Shown: one piece after another, positions 14,013 through 19,687 of the stretch | Position numbering within the stretch: the first letter of the stretch is position 1 | How the letters are laid out: each line of letters starts with the position of its first letter | From: a virus | IMG/VR virus record: IMGVR_UViG_3300046747_000043 | Span: 1-47,514 of that record | Reading direction: 5' to 3' (one strand) | DNA length: 47,514 bases | Made by a program: the position numbers and the translations under genes | The notes under the pieces: generated by a model | Database searches by the model: none | The model's input: the letters and a program-made list of their open reading frames with translations, nothing else | Told to the model about the DNA's origin: nothing

Positions 14013-15398
14013 CTAATCCTCTGAAACATCCGGCGCCGCGTTTAGACCCTCGACAGCCTGGATATAGGAAACGATCGATTCGGACCATCCGTCGATGTGG
14101 TGGTATGGACCGTAGCCAATACCGTTCTTGTTCGACGCGACATTCACAAAATAAGCCTTCACATTGGCCGGCGGTCCCTGTACCGATTGGTGGCTCTGCT
14201 CGTCAGTGATAACGATGATCCGGTCCAATGGTTTTGAGTAACAATGCCGGATAGCGTCGCCTGTCATCGTATTTCCAGATGGCGTCGCTTTGATCGCGTC
14301 GATCAACGCAAACCCGCGGCGCGGCGGTACATCGGACGGAAGTTCTGCAAACGATACGATTCGTACCTGTTCGCAAATTTCCCGAAGTAGAACCGCCAGG
14401 GCGCAAGCCGCATCGGCCCGGGTCAACTCAGATTTAGCCGATACCTTCGATGAATACATGGATCCCGAGTTGTCGACGAGTAATACGGTGACGCCCGGAA
14501 GTTTCGGCGAACCCTCAAGGCTCTTGAACATCGCCAATTCAAGAACGTCCTCGAATCCCGGAGCGTATCGCGCCGCCGACAAGAACCGGAACGGCAATAC
14601 CCATTGCGTTTTCATGTCCAGGATCGCGTGGCGAATAATATCGTCTGGAACCTTCACTTCTTGCATATTTCGCAGGTTCCGAAGTAAGGCCAAGGCGCCC
14701 AACTTTTTATCTACAATGAGCCGTTCCCATGATGCCTTTTTGTCATCGCCGGCCGACAGTGCGACCTCCCAGGTGTCCGGCGTCGTAAGCTGTCCGTTCA
14801 CCAGTTTGTGAAACAGAAGGTTTCCTTCGCCCGGAGGCAATTCCATTCCGGCCTTACGTTCTTTACGGGTATAGTGCGCCACACCGTCTTTCGGCTTCGC
14901 GTGGGACAAAAATAGAACGTCCCGAAGCTTCACCGCATTGTCTCGGTTATATTTAGCCAGCTGGTACTCGTTGAAGTTTTGGAACGCAATCGCCAATCCC
15001 TTCTTGACAGAATTGGCCAGCGGCCGCTTTCCGTCCTTCCAGTACAAGGCGAGAAATTCCGTCAATTCGTCGGCTCGTTGAATAATTTTCGGCAGCAACA
15101 ACCGAAGGATGCTCGAGTGCTTCCGCGCCAGGCATACAGCGATCCACAAAGGGACGTGCCGTAGTTTCTGCTTTGTGCGGGCTTCGACCGCAATGGAACC
15201 GATCAGGTCGTCGTCAGGTATTTCCTGGACCAGATCGTTAATGCGCTGCGCAATATCCTGTCCGTCCTCGTAGAACTCGCGCTCCCAAAGTAGGCAGGAC
15301 ATGACCGACCGGCGTAACTGCGCTTCCGCGCCGACCCGCATGGCCTTCGCACCTTCGTGCGTGTAGATCGATGGTGACTTTTTGTTGATTGTCGCCAT
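14013..15398 (-). CDS. rsr: Ro60/Rsr-family TROVE and vWA domain protein
   Basis: A 461-aa protein with the layout of Ro60 orthologues. The first ~290 residues are helical repeats of the TROVE type (Y42-F43 region through AARYAPGFEDVL at 276-286). Residues ~300-455 form a von Willebrand A domain with an intact MIDAS: DNSGSM (309-314), a Thr in GNTMTGDA (376-382) and Asp399 in ITDEQSH. Ro proteins are ring-shaped; they hold misfolded RNAs and bind Y RNAs on the outer face, and in bacteria the Y RNA can tether the ring to PNPase. Five Y-like RNAs lie directly upstream in the same unit. The SD and start codon fall in a hairpin. Confidence 0.9.
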   Translation of the reverse strand: MATINKKSPSIYTHEGAKAMRVGAEAQLRRSVMSCLLWEREFYEDGQDIAQRINDLVQEIPDDDLIGSIAVEARTKQKLRHVPLWIAVCLARKHSSILRLLLPKIIQRADELTEFLALYWKDGKRPLANSVKKGLAIAFQNFNEYQLAKYNRDNAVKLRDVLFLSHAKPKDGVAHYTRKERKAGMELPPGEGNLLFHKLVNGQLTTPDTWEVALSAGDDKKASWERLIVDKKLGALALLRNLRNMQEVKVPDDIIRHAILDMKTQWVLPFRFLSAARYAPGFEDVLELAMFKSLEGSPKLPGVTVLLVDNSGSMYSSKVSAKSELTRADAACALAVLLREICEQVRIVSFAELPSDVPPRRGFALIDAIKATPSGNTMTGDAIRHCYSKPLDRIIVITDEQSHQSVQGPPANVKAYFVNVASNKNGIGYGPYHHIDGWSESIVSYIQAVEGLNAAPDVSED

Positions 15399-15413
15399 GG
15401 AGAACCTCCATCA
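15394..15413 (-). promoter_or_regulatory. Hairpin sequestering the ribosome site and start of the Ro-like gene
   Basis: ATGGAG and CTCCAT form a perfect 6-bp stem with a GTT loop. The first strand contains the GGAG ribosome site and the second ends with AT of the start codon. Such a structure would lower translation until it is opened, for example by a protein, by ribosomes or by folding of the upstream RNA. Confidence 0.6.
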
Positions 15414-15418
15414 GAAAT

Positions 15419-15555
15419 AAAGGGGAATATGCGACGTAGGGCTTTTTGGTGCGGGAGCTCTAACCAACTGAGCTACGCCACGCTTTCGCGCAACGGTCGG
15501 AATCGAACCGACGACATCCTGCTTGATTGAAGTAACCTACGTCTGCGCCACCTTT
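15419..15555 (-). ncRNA. Y RNA of YrlA type with permuted tRNA-like module
   Basis: Order on the minus strand: lower stem AAAGG, TGGCGCA, upper stem GACGTAGG (15536-15543), TTACTTC; then a T arm (15496-15512; GTCGG, TTCGATT, CCGAC), an acceptor-like 8-bp stem capped by GAAA (15476-15495), a D arm (15457-15473); then upper stem CCTACGTC (15433-15440), ATATTCC and lower stem CCTTT. The T arm, closed acceptor and D arm order is that of the tRNA-like domain of bacterial YrlA RNAs. It ends about 20 nt before the start of the Ro-like gene. Confidence 0.85.
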
Positions 15556-15571
15556 TTTAATAAAAACATAG

Positions 15572-15627
15572 CCGGGAATTATCGATGTGGTTTTCTTTGC
15601 TTGATGTAACCCACATCTTCGCCACGG
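15572..15627 (-). ncRNA. Minimal Y-like RNA, unit 4
   Basis: Lower stem CCG/CGG, internal loop TGGCGAA opposite ATAATTCC, upper stem GATGTGG (15611-15617) with CCACATC (15584-15590), then TTACATC after the 5' strand and an A-rich loop. It begins about six bases after the tRNA-Lys, so tRNA 3' processing may release it. There is no tRNA-like module. Confidence 0.75.
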
Positions 15628-15631
15628 ACAC

Positions 15632-15704
15632 AGAGCGCTAAGGGATTTGAACCCCTGACCTGCGGATTAAAAATCCGCCGTTCTACCAACTGAACTAAGC
15701 GCCC
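15632..15704 (-). tRNA. tRNA-Lys(TTT)
   Basis: A regular 73-nt tRNA: acceptor GGGCGCT with AGCGCTC (one G-U), D arm GTTCAGTTGGTAGAAC, anticodon arm GCGGA-TTTTTAA-TCCGC giving anticodon TTT, 5-nt variable loop, T arm AGGGG-TTCAAAT-CCCTT. The CCA end is not encoded and the discriminator base is T, unusual for lysine tRNAs. It sits between two Y-like RNAs. Confidence 0.95.
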
Positions 15705-15712
15705 TACAAACA

Positions 15713-15773
15713 ACCGGGAATTAACGGTTAAGGGTGTATTTCCCCAAGAAGTATCCCTAACCAGCGCCACGGT
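15713..15773 (-). ncRNA. Minimal Y-like RNA, unit 3
   Basis: Lower stem ACCG/CGGT, internal loop TGGCGCT opposite TTAATTCC, upper stem GGTTAGGG with CCCTTAACC (one bulge), ATACTTC after the 5' strand, 13-nt loop. It ends eight bases before the tRNA-Lys, whose 5' processing would set its 3' end. Confidence 0.75.
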
Positions 15774-15790
15774 ATCAAAACTAAAAAACA

Positions 15791-15856
15791 TCGGGGAATA
15801 AGCAGAAACGGTTTTTTTTCATTGATGTTAGAAGTAACCGTTTCCAACGCCACCGA
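15791..15856 (-). ncRNA. Minimal Y-like RNA, unit 2
   Basis: Lower stem TCGG (15853-15856) with CCGA (15791-15794), internal loop TGGCGTT opposite TTATTCC, upper stem GAAACGG (15838-15844) with CCGTTTC (15805-15811), extendable by two pairs. TTACTTC follows the 5' strand and the loop ends in a run of eight A residues. It lies four bases after the acceptor of the chimeric RNA. Confidence 0.75.
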
Positions 15857-15860
15857 ACCT

Positions 15861-15984
15861 GAAGGATGCCGGATTCGAACCGGCGCCTCTCAATTAACAG
15901 TTGAAGTAACCAAACTCTGCGCCACGCCGAAGCGGGAAAAATCAAATCTGGCTAACAGCGCTCTAACCGCTAAGCTAATCCTTC
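15861..15984 (-). ncRNA. Chimeric tRNA/Y RNA: Y helix replaces the anticodon arm
   Basis: The outer frame is a tRNA: perfect 7-bp acceptor (GAAGGAT with ATCCTTC), D arm (15960-15975) and perfect T arm (15868-15884). Between D and T arms sits a Y element in permuted order: upper 3' strand CCAGATTT (15944-15951), ATTTTTCC, lower stem CGC/GCG capped by TTCG (15925-15934), TGGCGCA, upper 5' strand GAGTTTGG (15910-15917; three G-U pairs with the 3' strand), TTACTTC. It is the circular permutation of the RNA at 15419-15555. A search program may call it an odd tRNA-Asn (GTT at 15895-15901). Confidence 0.75.
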
Positions 15985-15992
15985 ACGGCAAC

Positions 15993-16019
15993 ATTACTAC
16001 CTTTTATACTACTTGTAAA
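15993..16019 (-). promoter_or_regulatory. Conserved promoter element copy 3 (upstream of the RNA locus)
   Basis: TTTACA (16014-16019) is followed after 17 nt by TAATGT within GGTAGTAATGTTG. The 19-mer TAGTATAAAAGGTAGTAAT is identical to the element before the acb2-like gene. It overlaps the last codons of the 16004-16360 gene and would start a transcript a few bases before the chimeric tRNA/Y RNA. Confidence 0.65.
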
Positions 16020-16360
16020 CCTCCTGTTTGCAGTTTTTCCAAATAAAACGCCGCGCACCGCAGGAACGCGAACGCTGTCCATGGATTGCACCCGGATTTT
16101 TCGATGATGTAGGACGCGAACTGGTCGTCGAACAACTTCCCTTGGATGGCGAGTGTTTGATAGTTCTCGTAGCTGGCGTTCTTAATCTCAGGATGTCGGA
16201 CGAAAAACTGCTCGATTTCCGAGGATTCGTATCTGTACTCCATGAAATTCGGCCGGCCGTGACCGATGACGAAATCACCGTTTCGAACGATGGTGAACTC
16301 ATAGTGCGTCGCGTCCCCTGGTTCGATTGTGAATAGGTTGGCGGAAATCTGCTTTACCAT
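16004..16360 (-). CDS. Hypothetical protein
   Basis: The product (118 aa) is translated from ATG behind AGGAGG. An N-terminal beta region (ANLFTIEPGDATHYEFTIVRNGDFVIGHG) is followed by a helical C-terminus (NPWTAFAFLRCAAFYLEKL). Its last codons overlap the promoter element of the RNA locus. No family recognised. Confidence 0.65.
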   Translation of the reverse strand: MVKQISANLFTIEPGDATHYEFTIVRNGDFVIGHGRPNFMEYRYESSEIEQFFVRHPEIKNASYENYQTLAIQGKLFDDQFASYIIEKSGCNPWTAFAFLRCAAFYLEKLQTGGLQVV

Positions 16361-16417
16361 AAAACCTCCTGGCTTTCGCCCCGTGGCCTTCTCGCGGGAA
16401 AAGGCTGCGGGTCGGTG

Positions 16418-16804
16418 TCAGGCGAAATAGTCGCGGTTCAGTGCAAAGGTCAGAATCGCCTCGTAGGTTTCCAGGCACACGTCGATCGGCGTCTCGCGTA
16501 AGTCGTACTGAATAACCAAGTCCTTGTCGGTCGGAAGCATACCGACGTCGGCGCACATAAATCCGATAGTCCGGTGGTAGACTATCCACCCGCTGCCGTT
16601 GATAAATTTCGCCGTAACCTCGAACTCGCGGTAAGGCGGTATCACCTGCGCGATAATGGAGCCGGCGTTTGCCTTGCCCCATTCGCCGAAAATCGACCGT
16701 TCCATTTTCCTTTCAGCGTCGGCGGCTGAATCTGCCCGGATTCCCTGTTCTGCAGACTCGACTATTCCCGAGGCCGTCTTGGCCTTTACGTGGTAAAAAT
16801 GCAA
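16418..16804 (-). CDS. Hypothetical protein, TTG start
   Basis: The frame is open far upstream, but that part overlaps the broken lipoprotein gene. The TTG at 16804 follows AAGGAGG by 8 nt and gives 128 aa. The middle is a repetitive alanine-rich helix (ESAEQGIRADSAADAERKME), and the C-terminal half is beta-rich with FGEWGKANAGSIIAQVIPPYREFEV. Unknown function. A hairpin with a CCGC loop lies between its stop and the next ribosome site. Confidence 0.65.
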   Translation of the reverse strand: MHFYHVKAKTASGIVESAEQGIRADSAADAERKMERSIFGEWGKANAGSIIAQVIPPYREFEVTAKFINGSGWIVYHRTIGFMCADVGMLPTDKDLVIQYDLRETPIDVCLETYEAILTFALNRDYFA

Positions 16805-16817
16805 TTCGTCACCCTCC

Positions 16818-17238
16818 TTATTTACAATGCCTGAATCCGAAATCAAGACCTTGTGCCAGCGTATACCGCGCCAGTTCCTTTTTTGATCCTTCGCCAATAG
16901 CTCCGTCGTAAACTTGCGGCGAGTACCATCCGTGGTTCCATTCGACGACGTAGTGATTGATTGATTCCCGGTTGCTCTATGCAGATTAGCGACGATTTTT
17001 CGTGGAACTGGTTGTCCAGAATGTAGGCGAGAAGTAGCGCGTAACCGCGACAATCAGCTTTGCCGTATTGGACCGTTTCCTCGGGCGGTTCCCATCCAGT
17101 CTCCGATTGGTACTGCACGTTATCCTCAATCCAATGCCGCGCTTCGTCTGTTGAACTAAAGGTAGGTATAGTCGGCGTTATCCCGACCAGGCTGCAGCTA
17201 CCAAAAATCAAGCTAATCAGAACTATGCAATAGCGCAT
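16818..17238 (-). pseudogene. Transglutaminase-like cysteine peptidase lipoprotein, frameshifted in an AATC repeat
   Basis: The 5' part encodes a lipoprotein signal (LIFGSC around residue 15) and a transglutaminase-like core with the catalytic-type Cys in KADCRGYALLLAYIL. The frame then breaks at GG(AATC)3ACTAC near 16953-16966. Removing one AATC unit joins it to NHYVVEWNHGWYSPQVYDGA, which supplies the expected His, and on to a stop at 16818. As given, translation continues in the wrong frame to 16843. ATG 17238 has AAGGAG 5 nt upstream. It is either a true mutation, a slippage switch, or a sequencing error. Confidence 0.7.
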
Positions 17239-17285
17239 CAAATCTCCTTCTGCCGCCCGTTCGGATGCGCGGCACCGTGCTTTAA

Positions 17286-17299
17286 GCCGCCGAAGCGGC
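17286..17299 (-). promoter_or_regulatory. UUCG-capped hairpin between two small genes
   Basis: GCCGC-TTCG-GCGGC forms a perfect stem just after the stop of the 64-aa gene. Only two T residues follow, so it is at best a weak terminator. A second hairpin, TGCCGC/GCGGCA, lies immediately before the AAGGAG of the lipoprotein gene. Confidence 0.45.
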
Positions 17300-17307
17300 C
17301 CCGTCAG

Positions 17308-17502
17308 CTAATCCTCTGTGTAAAAAATCGTAATGCCTGGTTCAACTTCTTTTTCGAGCATCGCACCTTTTTTGAAGGAATCATACAAGTGCTGAAGTTC
17401 TGGCTGTGTTGCTGGCGACCATCTTTTTTCGCCAGGAAACCGTCGAAGTATCATGCCGGTGTTCTCGCCTTTATCGTTCATGTCAATTCGCATCAGTGTC
17501 AT
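17308..17502 (-). CDS. Small hypothetical protein
   Basis: The product has 64 aa. The ATG at 17502 overlaps the upstream TGA and has GGAG nearby, so the earlier in-frame ATG is unlikely. It contains RRFPGEKRWSPATQPELQHLYDSFKKG followed by a beta hairpin. Unknown function. Confidence 0.65.
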   Translation of the reverse strand: MTLMRIDMNDKGENTGMILRRFPGEKRWSPATQPELQHLYDSFKKGAMLEKEVEPGITIFYTED

Positions 17503-17723
17503 TTTCCGCTCCAAATCTTCTTGGCATTATCGAATCCGACCCACTCGCCAGTCTTACCAAGACCTCGATTTGCAATCGCCCACTTCGCTAATTCTACGGC
17601 GTTAATTTTTCCGTTTACTATGTCAAGCAAAACCTTGGTGTCAGTAAGGCTTGTTATGTAACTAAGTTTTTCAGAAACCGTTTCGTCTTTCATCGCCTTT
17701 GCTATTTCGTCGTATGTTTTCAT
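17499..17723 (-). CDS. Small hypothetical protein, first gene of its unit
   Basis: A 74-aa helical product (DIVNGKINAVELAKWAIANRG followed by GEWVGFDNAKKIW). The start has AAGGGGG upstream and lies behind the GGTAGTAGTATT element and the terminator of the late operon. It resembles small phage proteins with an NGKINAVELAKWAI-type helix that I cannot name. Confidence 0.65.
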   Translation of the reverse strand: MKTYDEIAKAMKDETVSEKLSYITSLTDTKVLLDIVNGKINAVELAKWAIANRGLGKTGEWVGFDNAKKIWSGK

Positions 17724-17750
17724 CTTTTCTTGCCCCCTTGGCTATGTAGT

Positions 17751-17762
17751 AATACTACTACC
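17751..17762 (-). promoter_or_regulatory. Conserved promoter element copy 4
   Basis: GGTAGTAGTATT, continuing into a near-palindrome GTAGTATTACTAC. It is placed between the late terminator and the 74-aa gene, as the other copies are placed at unit starts. I see no clear -35 box, so recognition by a phage or modified polymerase is possible. Confidence 0.5.
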
Positions 17763-17801
17763 AATCAAGGAAAAGAAGTCGATCAACATTGCCGAAAGTG
17801 C

Positions 17802-17827
17802 AAAAAAATACCCGCATTTCTGCGGGT
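17802..17827 (-). terminator. Rho-independent terminator of the late operon
   Basis: On the minus strand ACCCGCA-GAAA-TGCGGGT forms a perfect 7-bp stem with a GNRA loop, followed by ATTTTTTT. It lies shortly after the stop of the papain-like peptidase gene and closes the tail and lysis operon. Confidence 0.9.
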
Positions 17828-17849
17828 TTTACTACACAACCATGTAGTT

Positions 17850-18581
17850 CTATTGGCCGGTCCACATATCGTTGACGAGCTTCCGAAACACCGGATACGG
17901 CATATAGCAATATCCTTGGTCGCCCCAGCCGGTTCCCCAGCTGTTGCGGATGATCACCCAGCCGTGCGGGTCCGAATATCCCACCGCGAGGACCGCATGA
18001 CCGCCAAGGCGTCGCTCACCTCGCTTCGGCATAGGGATAACTCCCGTCCGCGCCGCCACATCACCCTCGAAGGACTCAAAGACGTAAAAACCCACCACAA
18101 CCGGCTTACCTTGCGCTAAGGCCGTTTTTAAGGCTGATAGGCAGGTGACGCGATGGTACTCACTGATGCGATGTTTCGCGGCGTCGACCTGAGCCGTTAC
18201 AGACGGCGTTTTCTTGAATTCCACTATGTTATATGGCGCTTCTGATTCCGGGCAGACACCTTGCTTTTGTAGCACCTTCATGCCGTCGCGTATCTGAGCC
18301 CCAGCATCGTAGTTCACAGTTCCTTCGAGGACGCGCTCGTAGTAGTAGAGGAACAGGCGTGACAAGGACTCGGATTTGCCAGTTGCCGATAATTCCAGAT
18401 ATTCCCGCAATCCCGAGGCGATGGCGTTCGCGGTGCAGCTCCCGAGTTGTCCCTGGTCGACGACAGGGCTGCATTTCGATCGTAGGTCGATCGCGGCCGG
18501 AAGTTTGGTGAACAACGGCTTGTTCGGGTGTTTGAGGTCGCGGAAGTCAATCGCGTCCTTGATGTGTCCGTAGGTTCTCAT
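17850..18581 (-). CDS. Papain-like (C1A) cysteine peptidase
   Basis: A 243-aa enzyme with the C1 peptidase layout: DQGQLGSCTA gives the oxyanion Gln43 and catalytic Cys49, LGGHAVLAVGY gives His195, and IIRNSWGTGWGDQGYCYMP gives Asn213 and the conserved Trp/Gly block. There is no signal peptide and no long pro-region. It overlaps the transglycosylase stop (ATGA) and is the last gene of the late operon. C1 peptidases are uncommon in phages; possible roles are cleaving host proteins during lysis or processing virion proteins, neither shown here. Confidence 0.9.
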   Translation of the reverse strand: MRTYGHIKDAIDFRDLKHPNKPLFTKLPAAIDLRSKCSPVVDQGQLGSCTANAIASGLREYLELSATGKSESLSRLFLYYYERVLEGTVNYDAGAQIRDGMKVLQKQGVCPESEAPYNIVEFKKTPSVTAQVDAAKHRISEYHRVTCLSALKTALAQGKPVVVGFYVFESFEGDVAARTGVIPMPKRGERRLGGHAVLAVGYSDPHGWVIIRNSWGTGWGDQGYCYMPYPVFRKLVNDMWTGQ

Positions 18582-19147
18582 GTTCCCTCCTGGAAAACGA
18601 AGTGTAGGTATCGCTGGACCGGCGCGGGCAGTTTCATGCCTTTTTTCTGGATGATCTGTAGCGTCGGCAGTCCCATATTATAAGCGGCGATAGCGTCTGG
18701 CCAAGACCCTGTCGCTAAATACATACAAGCCAGGTGTTGGCAGGTTACAGACAGATTATCAATAGGATCGAAAGGATTAAACGCTTCACCACCATTGTAC
18801 TCCCGAGCGAAGTCCCAATATGACCCGCTGTTCAATTGCCCGAACCCACGATCCACGGTGCCGTTCGGGTTGTGGTTAATTGTACACTGCCGCGTTCCGC
18901 TTTCCCATTGGATCAGGCGCCGGATCATCCAGACCGGAATATCGACGTTGTACCTGACCTTGGCTTTGATTAGTCCCCACGCCAGCGCATAGTCAAATGG
19001 AATCTTCTCGTGTCCGTAGGAAGTTTTGATGGCGGTAATATGGTCGGGCGGTTGCGATTTGGAGGTAAGGAACGCCGTGCAGAAGTCGGCGAAGGTGGCC
19101 GCGGTTAAGGTGAAGGCTGCGAATAGAAATAAGTGTCGGACTCGCAC
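18578..19147 (-). CDS. Lytic transglycosylase (SLT-like) with signal sequence
   Basis: The protein (189 aa) has an N-terminal hydrophobic segment (residues 5-26) and an SLT-type domain: Glu82 in RRLIQWESG, the NPNGTVDRGFGQLNSG motif, and DAIAAYNMG. It cuts the glycan strand of peptidoglycan, probably complementing the amidase upstream. The start appears to be GTG 19147, only 2 nt after the upstream stop and with a poor ribosome site, so coupled translation is likely. Confidence 0.85.
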   Translation of the reverse strand: MRVRHLFLFAAFTLTAATFADFCTAFLTSKSQPPDHITAIKTSYGHEKIPFDYALAWGLIKAKVRYNVDIPVWMIRRLIQWESGTRQCTINHNPNGTVDRGFGQLNSGSYWDFAREYNGGEAFNPFDPIDNLSVTCQHLACMYLATGSWPDAIAAYNMGLPTLQIIQKKGMKLPAPVQRYLHFVFQEGT

Positions 19148-19149
19148 TA

Positions 19150-19674
19150 TTATTTTTTCGCGGCGTTCGCTATTGAAATAACGGCCAGGATGATACCGCC
19201 GACGGCCAGCGGCACAGCGATAAAATTAATTATTTTTGACAGCTCTAAGCTCGTCCGCAATTCTTTTGCGATCCGCAATGCTCCGGCGGAGTTCTTGAAT
19301 AGCGTATCGTATGCCGTCTGCTGCTGATCCAATTTGGCTTTCTGCTGCTGCCGTATAGCTTCTAATGTCGCTAAGTTGATCCGCTGCTCGATCAATTCCT
19401 TGTCCGAGTCTAACTTGGTTTTCCGTAAGTCGTTGATTGTGGATATTTGCTGCTCTATTTTCGAGTCCAATTCGGACATTGTCTGCTGTGATTGCAACAC
19501 CTCGAGCAACGACTTGTCCAAGGATTCGGCAATTTTCTCTAAGTCGCTGGTCGAGCTCGTCGAGCTGTCGATCGGCAACGGTTCCGGCGAGTTCGATTGT
19601 CCCAAGGACAGTGCCGGCAATTGTGATAAGCACAAGACCAAACACACGAATCGGTTTCTCAATGATCCACGCAT
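19150..19674 (-). CDS. Secreted coiled-coil protein with C-terminal membrane anchor (spanin candidate)
   Basis: A 174-aa product with a signal peptide (FVCLVLCLSQLPALSLG), a long coiled coil (about residues 42-135, rich in Leu, Gln, Lys and Glu), and a C-terminal membrane segment (INFIAVPLAVGGIILAVISIA). Placed after the two-helix membrane protein and amidase, this topology suits a spanin that links inner and outer membrane, though the lipobox Cys expected of a unimolecular spanin is missing. The ATG has AGGAG at proper spacing, and third codon positions are GC-rich like the rest of the phage. Another long frame overlaps it. Confidence 0.65.
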   Translation of the reverse strand: MRGSLRNRFVCLVLCLSQLPALSLGQSNSPEPLPIDSSTSSTSDLEKIAESLDKSLLEVLQSQQTMSELDSKIEQQISTINDLRKTKLDSDKELIEQRINLATLEAIRQQQKAKLDQQQTAYDTLFKNSAGALRIAKELRTSLELSKIINFIAVPLAVGGIILAVISIANAAKK

Positions 19675-19687
19675 ACATACTCCTCAT
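19226..19687 (-). CDS. Overlapping frame encoding an i-spanin-like protein (uncertain)
   Basis: This 153-aa frame lies almost entirely inside the previous gene in another frame. It has a membrane segment (FGLVLITIAGTVLGTIELA) and a helical remainder, the form of an inner-membrane spanin, and its ATG overlaps the stop of the membrane protein gene (ATGA). Its third codon positions are AT-rich, unlike other genes here, so it may be a shadow. Rz/Rz1 pairs also overlap, which keeps the possibility open. Confidence 0.3.
   Translation of the reverse strand: MRSMYAWIIEKPIRVFGLVLITIAGTVLGTIELAGTVADRQLDELDQRLRENCRILGQVVARGVAITADNVRIGLENRAANIHNQRLTENQVRLGQGIDRAADQLSDIRSYTAAAESQIGSAADGIRYAIQELRRSIADRKRIADELRAVKNN

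Noticed and set aside
15419-15984. Spaced repeats resembling a CRISPR array
   Set aside because: The repeated blocks are short loop motifs separated by complementary stems, not identical direct repeats with unique spacers, and an ordinary tRNA lies among them.
15861-15984. Simple tRNA-Asn(GTT) with an intron
   Set aside because: The 'insert' carries the same stems and loops as the neighbouring Y-like RNAs, and the D and T arms directly flank it. The anticodon-like arm may be a chance fold of the linker.
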